Shown: piece after piece, positions 1-10,689 of the stretch
Layout: every line of letters starts with the position of its first letter
How positions within the stretch are numbered: position 1 is the stretch's first letter
NCBI RefSeq assembly: GCF_035046485.1
Contig: NC_085136.1
Span: 77,455,734 to 77,519,733, forward strand
Source: Aedes albopictus
Lineage: Eukaryota; Arthropoda; Insecta; Diptera; Culicidae
DNA: 64,000 bases
Direction of reading: 5' to 3'
Position numbers and translations under genes: made by a program
The notes under the pieces: model-generated
Seen by the model: only the letters and a program-made list of their open reading frames with translations
Database searches by the model: none
What the model was told of the DNA's origin: nothing

Positions 1-900
1 TTTGGGGTTCCGTCTGAAGTTCCCTTTGGGGTCCTTCCAAGAGTTTCTTCTGAGTTTCCTAACAGGTTCCATATCAGGAATCACTTTCAGGATTCCTTCT
101 GAGATTCCTTCTGGAACTTCAAGGGATTTCTTCCGGGATTCCTCATGGAGTTCCGAGATTCCTCCATGAATTCCATCCTAGATTCTCCTAATAGCTTCCG
201 AGGGAAACCAGAAGAAACTTTCTGGAGTATTTCGTCCAGGAAAACCTTTAGGAACTTCATAAGGAGTTCCATAAACAAAAACTGCAGAAGATTTCCAGAA
301 GGATCTGCAGGAATTCTAAAAGGAACCTCATGGAGGAACCAGAAAAGAGTTCCTAGATGAGTCCTGGAACGAGTTTCTGAAGAAATCCTAGAAGCAGTTT
401 CTGAAAGAATTCTAGAAGAACTTCCCGGAATAAGTTCCAAGAGTAATCCCAATAGAGTTCTAAAAGAAATCCCGGAAGAAGTTCCCGAAAAAATCGACGA
501 ATGATTTCCTGAAGAAATTCCAGAAGCCCAGAAAGAAATTATGAAGAAATCCCTTATGGAGCTCCCGAAGGTATCACGGAAGAAGTTCCCGGTGGAATCA
601 CCGTAGGAATTCCGGAAAGAATTCTTGAAGCAATCCCAGAAAAATTCCTGAAGAAATCCCGGAAACAGCTCCACGATAAATCCCGACGAAGTTTTTTGGG
701 AATATTGATGAAAGAACTTCTTGTAGGAATCCTAGAAGGATCTCAGAAAGAATTCCTGAAAAAATCCCAGAAGGAACTCCGGGAGAAATTTCGCATAGAG
801 GAATCCTGGAAAGAGCTCCTAAAGAAATCACAGACGAAATCTCAGAAAAACCCCAGAGAATCATCAAGAACTAACTGAGAATCCCACATTAAACTCCTGG
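1..900. repeat. Degenerate GGAATTCC/12-mer array, strand-switching
   Basis: The stretch is a diverged tandem array built from a roughly 12-base unit resembling GGAATTCCTYCD. At 1-180 the unit reads as TTCCTTCTGRGATTCC on the plus strand. From about 300 to 900 it reads as the complement (GAAGAAATCCYGGAAG). The period is a multiple of three, so spurious low-complexity open frames appear in both strands. I see no gene. Confidence 0.85.
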
Positions 901-1982
901 AGGAGTCCTGGAACAAATTTGTGAAAAACCGTGAAGAATTTCTGTGCCTGTGCCTGAAATGTCTGCAACTCCTGGAGGGATGCCGCCGAGCCGTCATCAA
1001 GTCTTCAATCAGAACACTTTCCCACGCTCGCGAATCCCATATTTTAAATTCAATCAAACCACAAACTGACAAAATTCTTCTGGGTCCAAAAGCTGAAGAA
1101 ATTTGTCTAAGTCCGAATCGTAAACAATAAGGCCACGAAACGTTTAAAGACGTAGCCTACTTGCTACTACTGTAAACTGGATCGGTACAAGGCCTTCTAT
1201 TTCTTCAAACGTGTTGTACAAAATACAACAGCGCGACCATCGAAGGGTTAATAACTTTTTAACTCAATAGAAGTTATTCAGGTCCGATGGAATTGTTTAT
1301 GTTGTGTAATTTACTCGTAACGTACAAGACATTTCTGTAGGACACTGAATACTAAATCCAAGCACTATAATCCAGTCCGAAACTAAACTATACACATAGG
1401 GGTAGGTGTCAATGAAAAGTCCATACTTATCCACAGGGAGGGAGTCATTTTCTGATCACGTGGTATATGGACGGCCTCTTGTATGCAAAAATAACAAATT
1501 TTTATGAGCCCACTTCTATATAATGCCATGAAAATCGACTTCAGGCATGGCATAAGAAAAAATTTGTTACGTACGTAATTTGTTATGAACATGTTATGTT
1601 ATGTCAGTTCATTTTATAAATTACATACACTGTGGATTGTATATCTGTTCCTGAATTTTATTCACAGACTTCAAACAGACTTCAACAGACAGTCTTGTTT
1701 TAAGGCCCGAATTAGGATGCTCCTCTTAGGATAGAAACTCCTAGACCTCAACTCAAGCTATGTAAGAAATCAAATGCTGCGAACAAAAAGGCAATCCTCC
1801 AGAAATGCGTTTACAGGATTGACAGGATGGACCAAGAACAATAATGATACCTCGTCATCCAGGGGTTGGACTTCGTTATCCATTTGGATAACCGGGAATA
1901 ATTTATGTTATGTGTTGCATGTTTGTGTTTTGTGCATTTGTAATGGTCCATTTTGTTTCTCGTACATAGATTACATACGTTG
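901..1982. other. Intergenic or intronic DNA, no gene seen
   Basis: No coding signal is recognised. Near 1205-1250 is a segment with TTGTACAAAATACAACAGCG ending in AAGGGTTAA. It matches a segment near 40235-40275 and looks like one end of a TTAA-type MITE. Confidence 0.5.
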
Positions 1983-2074
1983 CGCATTTGTAGAGTTCCG
2001 TGGATTTTTTGTAACATTGGCGTCCAACGTGGGTTCCGAGCATTTGTAGGGTTCCATGTTGTATTTTTGAAACA
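1983..2074. repeat. Imperfect tandem repeat, about 56 bp unit
   Basis: GCATTTGTAGRGTTCC, then a T-rich spacer, then AACATKGGCGYCCAACGTGGG, occurs twice in a row (from 1983 and from about 2040). A weaker partial copy begins near 1936. Each copy ends in the complement of a tRNA-Lys 3' end; the second copy runs on into a nearly whole antisense tRNA. Confidence 0.65.
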
Positions 2075-2152
2075 TGGCGCCCAACGTGGGCCTGAACCCA
2101 TGACCCTGAGGTTAAGAGTCGTCTCATGCTGTACCGACTGAGCTAGCCGCGA
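2075..2152 (-). pseudogene. tRNA-Lys(CTT)-like sequence with encoded CCA
   Basis: The complementary strand reads as a tRNA. It has an A box in GCTAGCTCAGTCGG, an anticodon loop with CTT (GACTCTTAACC), a B-box-like GGGTTCAGGCC, an acceptor strand CCACGTTGGGCG and then CCA. Eukaryotic nuclear tRNA genes do not encode CCA, so this is a reverse-transcribed tRNA, a SINE head, or a primer-binding-site derivative rather than a functional gene. Inserted bases in the anticodon arm (GAGACGACTCTTAACCTC) also argue for a pseudogene. Confidence 0.7.
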
Positions 2153-2443
2153 TTTCGATTCTTGAAAAATTCTTCCGCTGTTGCTGGTGTTGTGTTACGT
2201 TTCTAAAGTAGATTTAAGTATTTTCCATGAATTGCATTCTCCAATTCATGGAATATTCTTCGATTGTTGCATGGAGTGTGTTACGTTTGTAATTATTTTT
2301 TTGTATGCTTCAACCACTTAACCTAATTTACTGCTCTTCTGTCCACTAGGGCACTGCGTGAGCGATTCCAATTGGCGGCTGCACTTACACTTTTGTACAG
2401 CGCCTAAATGCATTCTATTCTATTTAGAATTAGAAGTAGACTA
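2153..2443. other. No gene or repeat recognised
   Basis: AT-rich sequence with a short direct duplication of TTCCATGAATTGCATTC-like DNA near 2222-2255. Nothing else is supported. Confidence 0.4.
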
Positions 2444-2692
2444 CAGCTTCCGCTCGATAACTGGGCTTTGACGACAGTTCAGTTAGCGAGCGCCGCTCGA
2501 TAACTGGACTGAGCTTCCGGAGCCGGAGGCTATTGTTATATTTTGTTTTGTTTACTGATTTGCAAAATGTGAGGTTAAATTTCGTTTATTTTTGACAGAC
2601 AACTGCTTTTTAACTGAAGTTTGGCCCAGTTATCGAGCGCCCAGTTAAAAAGCAGTCCAGTTAAACAGCAGTCGGTTATCGAGCGGATGCTG
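2444..2692. mobile_element. TA-flanked MITE, Tc1/mariner-like ends
   Basis: The terminal inverted repeats read CAGCTTCCGCTCGATAACTG on the left and, complemented, CAGCATCCGCTCGATAACCG on the right. TA lies at 2442-2443 and 2693-2694. The core CGCTCGATAACTG is repeated inside each arm, so each end carries tandem copies. At 249 bp with no ORF it is non-autonomous. CAG ends with TA duplication suggest Tc1/mariner mobilisation (inference). Confidence 0.8.
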
Positions 2693-2699
2693 TATATCG

Positions 2700-3005
2700 A
2701 ACTAATTGCCGTTACGCTGCTGTCAATTTCCTACCCTGTCCATGGGTAGAATGATGAGCACGAGGATGTTGATGTTTGGCTCTTGTTCCTTCTCCAGTCC
2801 GATTGGCGGTCCACTATGAGTTGCCGTTTAGCCGATATCCAAGTTTCCGGGTTCGTTTGAGCATATGCTCAGAAGAGGGTCAGGTGTCAGCCGCTCTTGG
2901 GGGGGGGAGAGTAACTGACGAAAAACTGCAAGTGCCGGGGCTGGAATTGAACCCATGACCATCCACTTATGAAGTGAACGTGTAGCCACTAGGCTACGGG
3001 CCCCA
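2700..3005 (-). mobile_element. tRNA-derived SINE, Met-like head
   Basis: Read on the minus strand, the head at about 3003-2935 has an A box (TAGCCTAGTGG), a B box (GGTTCAATTCC) and a seven-base anticodon loop TTCATAA on a five-base stem, giving anticodon CAT. The body continues toward 2700. Its stretch CTATGAGTTGCCGTTTAGCC recurs in diverged form at 34305-34330, so this is a family rather than a lone tRNA pseudogene. Confidence 0.65.
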
Positions 3006-3193
3006 GCAACTAGATTAGATGTACTAATATTTCTTCTCGGTGTTCACTGGTTAGAGGCAGTAAGGACTAGGATTCCGATGCATGGTCAATATCGGTATCA
3101 TTTCTTGACTTTTCGTTAAGGGATCCAATATTGGCTGACAAAGGAGCGCGTAACATGCGAAAAGTTTCAATCATAAACCTTTCTTGCGATTAA

Positions 3194-4092
3194 CCCTCAT
3201 AGCCCCAGGACAAACTTCTTATTTTTAATCGTCTGGTACTCAGGATCTGTAAAATATAAAAATAAGCGGTTTTCGCTATGATCGATGGGAAGAGTTGTAC
3301 TTCATGTAAGAGTAGTTGTCAAACCGGAAGTCCATGTTTGAACCTGCTTTTGCACCGGAAATAAGTGTTCCCTGGTGCAATGTTTTAGCGATTCGCCTAT
3401 GAATCTGGTATTTTATAATAGTTCTGAAATCTTTAAATCTTGAAATGGTAGGCCAACGCAAGAACACAATGTTGAGGCTGCTTTCTAGCATGAGTTGCAT
3501 CTAAAACTTGGTCCCAGGAGTGTACTTCCGGTAGGACTTCCTAAGATCCAATTTCGTGATCATAATCATTTTGGACCCGAAAAGATGATTTTAGAGGTTT
3601 GGTATCTATGAAGAATTTTAAATTGTTTTGTATATTTAAGCCCTTCTTTTAAAAGTGGTCGCAGTCATTCATGTGATTAATCCACCTAAAATTCCAACAC
3701 GGGTGATGCTTTTAACCAACGAATTATTACTAGATCATTGCATACTTTTAGGCGTTTATCGTTTTCTGTCCCAATTTACAAAATTAGATTCCAATTTGTA
3801 AAAGCACGTTTCGCTAAGAAATTAAAGGCTAGATTTAGATTCTACTTTGATTGATCTACCGAGAATAAACAGCTATTTATTGAAAAAGTAGTCAAAAGGC
3901 AGCTGTAGCACCAGGGAACACTTATTTCCGGTGCAAAATCAAGTTCAAGCATGGACTGCCGGTTTGGCAACTACCCTTGCATGAAGTACAACTCTTCCCA
4001 TCGATCATAGTGAAAACCACTTATTTTTATATTTTACAGATCCTGAGTATCAGCCGATTAAAAATAAAAAGTTTGTCCTAGAGCTTTGAGGG
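3194..4092. mobile_element. piggyBac-type MITE (TTAA)
   Basis: TTAA flanks both ends (3190-3193 and 4093-4096). The ends are CCCTCATAGCCCCAGGACAA and, complemented, CCCTCAAAGCTCTAGGACAA. The inverted repeats run about 200 bp, through CAGATCCTGAGTA and the CACCAGGGAACACTTATTTC segment, around an AT-rich centre. No transposase is present. TTAA duplication and CCC ends are typical of piggyBac-mobilised elements. Confidence 0.85.
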
Positions 4093-4135
4093 TTAAGTTA
4101 AAAATGACTACTGTGACAAAACCGAATACAGTACG

Positions 4136-4341
4136 GGCCCGATTTGGTCAGCCCCATTTTGCGACGAACTTTTAATTCCCATTATCTAACGGTCAAATAT
4201 TGACCAATTCATTTAAGACCATCATCAAACTACTGCTGAAACGCAGAACATAGAGGGATAAAAAGTATGAATAATTGTTCAAATTTTTGAGGGGAGCAAA
4301 AAATGTGTTCCGGAAAGGGGCTGACAAAATCGGGTCACTTA
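4136..4341. mobile_element. Small inverted-repeat MITE
   Basis: GGGCCCGATTTGGTCAGCCC near 4137 is mirrored by GGGGCTGACAAAATCGGGTC near 4317-4336. About 200 bp of AT-rich DNA lies between. Ends and target duplication are not sharply defined (TA is possible). Confidence 0.55.
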
Positions 4342-4344
4342 TGT

Positions 4345-5783
4345 ACTCTATAACTCTCAATAGTGTTACAGTAAAACGACATGCACTATACAAAGGACAC
4401 GGAATATAACACAATAGATTAAATATTGGTCGCAGTGGTTATGCCCCGAACAGAAAGAAAACCTGCTGCAGAGCAATGCAATCGACGGATGAATCGATAA
4501 TCCTATTCATTTTTTAACCATCTGCGATGATAAGGCCCAGATGGCCAAATTTAGACTCTATGCAAGTTTCGGCAATGTTTCAGCGAAAATTACCCATCAT
4601 TCATGGTCTTGCTTCTAAGTCGTGGGCTTACCTTTCAAATTAAATGCACGGTACTCCTCAGGCCTATTGTTGCAACTGCTTATCCCCCAATACATGTTGA
4701 TTTATCAAATATCTAGCCAGTTATTTCTTTATATTTCCGGTGTAGAATAACTCCAATAAGAAATATTAAAAAAAAATATCCATCTCTGACAAGTTATAGA
4801 AAAGGGAATCTAGACACCTTTGATGACCACGGTTTTATACTCTGCTAATCGAACCAACTCATGGTAACGAAAAGGTCATAAACCCAATCTGCATCTGCTC
4901 CTTCCTACCATGACTACTTCCAACCCAGTCTGCATTACGTTCTAAATACAGTAATCAATATCCATTACCTCTTCCATCGCTTGCCCCACACCTTAGCCCG
5001 GGCCAACCATCGTCCTCCTCTCATACTACTATGTTCATGCTGTCTTTGAGCACTTCCTCGTACATCTGCCGAATTTATAAACACCCGCCCGTAATGTTGC
5101 ACCATCAGTTGAAGGTGTCAAAGTGCAGTTGATTTGGTATTGACTATGCACATTTAGGTTGTTCACCTAGGAACGCACAAAATGGTCCAAGATGATGATG
5201 TCATGTTTTAGTTTTCGCAAGCAGATTGCTTGTTTAAAAACGAGATATAATGTATAAGTAAGAAGTTACTAGAACCAACAAATGAAAACTGTTACGATGT
5301 TGACGTGGTCATTCTATGATTACACATTGAAAACTGGGTAATGAAGCCAGGACCTATTTGGCTGTGTCGTTCTGTGGCGCTCAGAACCACCATTCATAAT
5401 CCGCTCGCTTGAACAAAGCAACCGGTTGATAGTGGATTGAGCAATTCACATATCTACCTCCGCAGACACCGACCGGCTAGTTATCAATTCGGCAATTGTT
5501 TCGTGGATGTATTTAGCAATATAAATGAACAAAAATGGAGGAATGGAGGATGGTAAGGTATTAGACCGAGAAGTGTTGTTGCGTGTGTGGTGAGGTGAAA
5601 GAAGCGACGAACGAGCTGCTATGGATTGTCTTAGAATAAATCGTGGATTATCGCTGCTGACCGTGGTACGATGTCAGTCACTGAAAGAGACTGGTTTAAT
5701 GTGGATTTTGCCTCCTGGTGCAATAACATTTCAAGGTCGGCGAAGCGCGGGATCAATCAGAGCTTTTCGTCACAATTTGCGGG
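4345..5783. other. No gene recognised
   Basis: About 1.4 kb without a recognisable family. Small open frames near 5621-5862 overlap the start of the next MITE and look accidental. Confidence 0.4.
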
Positions 5784-5785
5784 TA

Positions 5786-6654
5786 CCGTCAAGGCACCAT
5801 TCACCGTGGATTTAAGAGGATTCGGGGCAAATTATGGCTGTCATTTGACACCAGTGTTATAAACATTGTTAGTGCCGCTTTTAATTGCCTTCATTATAGG
5901 TTAAAATTAAAGCAATATCCACAGAAGTAGAAAATTTTTCACAAAATTTGGTGATATAGTACAATTAGTAAAGGGTAGTAGGGTCGCCTAATTCCGTGGT
6001 AGGTCACCATTCACCGTGGTAGTAGGGACCCATTCACCGTGTATGAGAAATTTTATTCTACTTTGTTTAAAAATGATCAAAACAACCCAGCCAAGGGAAT
6101 TTTCTTCGTTTAAATTCATTTCAAGTAATAACTTGCCAGATTATATTAGAAAAACGAATGTTCAAATTTTCGATTTTTTCTAGATATATGGGACAATATG
6201 GGGCACGGTGAATGGAGACCATTGATTTTTAGGGTACCCACTTACCGTGCCTTTTTGTTTCAATAGAAAAGTACGAGTAATCGTACTTTCTTGTTGAACT
6301 TACTTCGGTAGTGCAAAATACATACCTGATATGTGAATTTAATTGCTTCTTGGTGGAATAAAAACGTTACTACATTTAGTTTATCACTTAAATCACCTTA
6401 GCGCAGTTTTCGTTTTTTGACTATGAATGCAGTGAACGAGCAGAAACCCGCTTCATGTAAACACACTTTAGTGTCAAAATGATACTTTTAAATGTTTCTA
6501 ATGAGCGTTTTGACATGGTAATAATACATTAGTGTTGTATTGATGAAATTGAAGGGAAATTATCATATCATTCAATCATAATATGGAAATAATGAAAACA
6601 ATATTCGAAGGCACACGGTGAATGAAGCCCCCACGGTGAATGGCGCCTTGACGG
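5786..6654. mobile_element. TA-flanked MITE with internal ATTCACCGTG repeats
   Basis: Ends are CCGTCAAGGCACCATTCACC and, complemented, CCGTCAAGGCGCCATTCACC, with TA at 5784-5785 and 6655-6656. The subterminal motif ATTCACCGTG is dispersed inside in both orientations (around 5799, 6008, 6031, 6205, 6616 and 6634). Repeated subterminal motifs can serve as transposase binding sites. No ORF is present. Confidence 0.85.
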
Positions 6655-6796
6655 TAGTTCTAAATTACTGATTAAGGCTGACAAAGTAAAAAAGTTGTAG
6701 AATACAGATATGATGTAGAACGTAGTGAACTACTACTACTCAATCATCATTGCACAGCTCAAAAAATCTGCAAGTTTCAATGATAACTTGACATTT

Positions 6797-8515
6797 GTTG
6801 CTGTTCTTTTTTGTTAAGAGTTTAATCTTGTCTAGTTTGGGTAGTGGCTACGGCTAGGATGGCTCAGATCAATCTTCAGCATAAAAGAACAGCAACGATC
6901 AATCTTTGCAGACTTATGCAAAATAGTACAGCCGAAGTGACATAAGTCCAAGAACTTTACTTTCGCAAGGGAAATTTTCATCTAGGAAAGCTTGTGTCAT
7001 TTTTTTACCGGGTGGTTTTTGCTACGTTCAGTAAAAAAATGAAATGGCAAACTCGCGTGTCATGCCTCGAGCCTGTGTGCTTGTCAACAACACAATCGTT
7101 GCCACATTAGTCTCTGAATTAACCATCAGAGATGTTTGTGCTGTCACAATTAGGTATCCGAAAACATCAACAGGAAATACGTCTATTGTTCGATTTATTT
7201 ACCGCATGATGAATCATTCCCTACGGAGTTATCGCATCCGGCACTTCAAAAGGTCTTCCGCTAATTGTTGGCAGTAATGCTAATGCTTACCATATCATCT
7301 GAAGCAGTTTAGACATTATCTTGAGAGGCTTCAGTTTTATGGAGTGCTTAAGTAGCGCAGATCCAACACCACAAGGCACCGAATACGCTAGCAAAATGCG
7401 ATTCACCCCCGGATGAGCTGCAGTGAAACCTTTGATCCAATCCTTACCCTGTCCATCCCTCAAAATGTGACCTTCTAACCTCGAGCTGCCACGAGTACCC
7501 TGGCTTCGACCCATTACTAACAGATATCATGAAAAAGTTATTACTCTGTGTATAGTGTATACTATTAAGTACAAAAAAAGATCTTCGGCTCCGCAAAGCG
7601 TTATACGCGATTGATCCCCAAATAAATGAACTAGATAAAAAAAAGTAGCGCAGTTCATGGATTTCTCAACATAGGCAACCGTCCAACCTTCATGGTATCT
7701 GCTAGAGAGGAAGTGTTAGACATAACACTTTGCTCTAGTAGAATTAGTCACGACCACAAGCTGACCAATTGGCATGTGTCAGATGAAGAATCTTTCGCAA
7801 ACTTTGCGTTTCAGGAATCACCGAGCAACCAACCCGGATCTCTTTACTGATCTGGATGGACCTGATGTCTTTTCTTGATTATCTGGCTTCAGTGCGGAGT
7901 ATTGTAACTATAGAATCGATTGAGTGATAACACAATAGCTTTGCTTCTTTCAAATCTTTTGGGGCAGATGGGATTCATTCTGTTTTGCTTCAGTAAGGAT
8001 TTGGTTACCTATTTCAAACATGTTTTGAAAAAAAAATGTTTGCAATTGTGCTACAGGGTATATTGAAAGTGGGTCGTGCGTCATATAAAGAACCAAAGAG
8101 TTTCAGACCTATCAGTTTAACCTCTTTTCTTCTGAAATGCTTAGAACGCATTGTCGATCATCCCATCCGTGATGTTCATCTGGCCAATGTGCCTCTTCAT
8201 GTGAACCAACATGCCTATCAATCTGGTAAGTCTACTGTGACTCTTTTATATACGGATGTGCTTGGGTGCTTTCTTAGATATCGAGGATGCCTTTGCCAAC
8301 GTGCCTTTTGATGCCATATTGGAAGCAGCACGGGTTCATGGTATATCTCCAATGATTTCCAAATAAATGCAACAAATGCTCAAAAATCGACATCTCTTCT
8401 AAACATTGCGTCAAGCAGCGATTAGGAGCTTGAGTGTTTGTGAATGCCCCCAAGGGGAGCTTGTCACAGCTTTTGTGGAATCTCGTAGCAGATACGCTTC
8501 GTATTAATATGAGTT
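6797..8515 (+). mobile_element. I-group LINE, copy 1, truncated and decayed
   Basis: The 5' segment (TGTTGCTGTTCTTTTTTG, then ATGGCTCAGATCAATCTTCA at 6859) matches the start of the longer copy at 17804. The endonuclease region follows (residues like MPRACVLVNNTIVATLVSEL and SKGLPLIVGSNANAYHI). The RT palm start follows at 8036-8330 (FRPISLTSFLLKCLERIV, HVNQHAYQSGKSTVTLL). The element stops near 8515, within the PQG-VLSPL region, so FADD, the thumb and RNase H are missing. Multiple stops and frameshifts make it dead. A separate poly(A) retroposon interrupts it at 7361-7642. Confidence 0.85.
7361..7642 (+). mobile_element. 5'-truncated poly(A) retroposon inside LINE copy 1
   Basis: An 11-base target duplication, AAGTAGCGCAG, lies at 7350-7360 and 7643-7653. 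The insert ends in AATAAATGAACTAGATAAAA and is absent from the paralogous LINE at 18717-18750. The short length, A-rich tail and direct repeats indicate target-primed reverse transcription of a LINE 3' end. The donor family is not recognised. Confidence 0.8.
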
Positions 8516-10137
8516 AAGATCATAGCTTGAAATTGAGCCTTCAATCAATCACGTAAGTCTAAGAACAATACATACAAGGTACAGAGCACATACATATCTC
8601 TTGCCTCAATTTTTTATAGGTCATGCTGACTAGCTCATTTTTATGACTGCCCCAAGTTTGTAGCACACAGGTTCTTTGTAGCATTCTCTTTTCTGGAACA
8701 GAGTGCCTATTTTGTAGTCAGGATAAACCAGGCCAAGAGGGAATCACATAAAAACATTGGCGTCTTCTTGGGTCTTCTTTAAGCTTCGCGGTGGGTTGCT
8801 GGGGCCAAATTTTGCAATCTCACCATGATCATATGAATTTCTCTTTCAGGAAAAAAACAGAGTTTCTTTCTTCACTATCGTTGCCATCTCTCATATCCAC
8901 TAGTTAAACTGCATATTCACATGATGTTGTCGATTCGTCGCGGTTGTTGTTGGAATCGCTGATCGCTGAGGAATTAATGACCCATGCATACCTAGTAAAA
9001 TCCGGCGGCCTTGTTTGAACTTGAACTTGAACGATCATTTCTTCCGAAGGCATACCGGACCGGTCACCGTAAGCCCGGTGCAATGGTAATTGCCTTCACT
9101 CACCCACCGTCACACCGTATAAGCATGCATAGTAATTATGTACCCTAACTCGTAGTATTAGGTACCTCTAGGCTAGACGACGATAGTAGAAACAGCCATA
9201 CGTTGTGGTGTGCAAATGATCTAACCGACCTAGGTACACGACGTCGTCGCACCAACAAACCAAGCAGAACGAAAACCTCTTCTAACATTTTTTGCACTTG
9301 TCCACCTCTACCCCGGTGGTGATCAACGACGAGCGCCGACCGAGTGTGGACGCAGCGCAGGCGTGTGTGGCGTGTGATTCATTGATCAACGAAAGGGATC
9401 TTGACATGTAACTTGTAAGGCAAGAATATCTCACAAGTAACTCGTTTAAACTTATGTATTAGTACCTATGCTCTAGTCGTTGCGCGGGGTGACGCGACTT
9501 CGTGTATGTCGCGGTAGAAGTTTATCTTCAACTTGAACTTCAACTCACGAACGAACGAACGTGTTGATCGCAATCGCTCGAAATTGGTTTCAAGATCGAC
9601 CGGTACCCGGGATCGGAGATCGGACCTGGCTGTAATGTGCCTCGGGTGGTGTAAGGAATGCACCGAGATACGAGACAAACATTCATTGGTGCAGGGGAGG
9701 GGTAGGGATAAGGGTGATGTATTTTTGGTTGCACGAACCAACTAAACTAAAATATTCAGATATTAAGATGTTTGCCGAAGCAGTGTTGTTTTTCTTGATC
9801 AAATTTCTCTAGGACCAGAACCTTCATGGTCTTTTTCATTCATCATAAGTTGTGCGTGTAGACAAATGTATGCATTAACGATTCGAGTTGTTTGCAGTGT
9901 CAATGTTTCGAGGTATGATACGTGCAACCTGCAATGCAATATGATCATCTCGTATGGAAGTGTTATGGTGTGAATATGGGTGGCAATTGAAGGCTTACCA
10001 GTATGGGATTTTGCTACTGAAGGACATGTGTGGTACAACTGAATGCAGTTCCATCGAATATAGTTGATATGGATTCTTTTTCGATTTCAATTTATGTTTC
10101 ACACAGAAATTTTGTATTCACCTGGACCTGATCAAAT
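8516..10137. other. No gene recognised
   Basis: About 1.6 kb of fairly GC-balanced sequence at 9000-9750 and AT-rich sequence elsewhere. Overlapping short frames at 9466-9745 on both strands lack family resemblance. It could hold regulatory or noncoding exon sequence, but nothing visible proves this. Confidence 0.35.
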
Positions 10138-10610
10138 CTCTTCATCTAATTGCAATGCAATGCTATTTCTCTGCATTTGTGCCAAATTTTCAACAAATCG
10201 TTTGAGCAGCTAGTTTTTCCTGGGATTTGGAAACAATCAATAATACTTCCAGTTCATAAGAACATTGATAGACATTATGTTAATAACTGTATAGTCATAA
10301 CGAATTCATCTGAAAGATCCAAGCTGTTTAAGATTGTTGGAAATTTCATCTTCAGTGTTGGGGGTAGTTTCGGATCTCGTTATGCAGCACTTCCTTTTGT
10401 GGTTAGACCGGGCTCAAACGCTAAAATTCATTTTATTGAAAGTTTACTTCATTAGAAATGCAATGGGTTGGGACTTCTTACAATATTGGTCAAACTACTG
10501 CTTCAATCAGTTAACAATTATCTCGATGATGAAATGCTTTACAATTTTATCTGAGTGTAGATTTGCTTAACTCAACCTCTACCTTCTTTGTGACTTGCAA
10601 AAAAATGGTT
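10138..10610 (+). pseudogene. Jockey/CR1-like reverse transcriptase fragment
   Basis: Frame 10150-10455 carries the RT finger segment typical of Jockey/CR1-group LINEs: LCQIFNKSFEQLVFPGIWKQ, then SIILPVHKNIDRHYVNNC, corresponding to the usual W-K-x(4)-P-x(2)-K-x-G/D-x(3)-N-Y-R pattern. The N-Y-R-x-I core is lost (NNCIVITNSS). Frameshifts follow and the palm with YADD is not seen. A further frame at 10530-10610 may be a distant remnant of the same element. It is a short, inactive scrap with no neighbouring ORF1. Confidence 0.7.
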
Positions 10611-10689
10611 TTAAATTGGATGGTTAGTTGAAACCATTGCATGATAACTAAGCTGTCATTTAACTGTCATAGTGTTTTAAGTATCGGTG

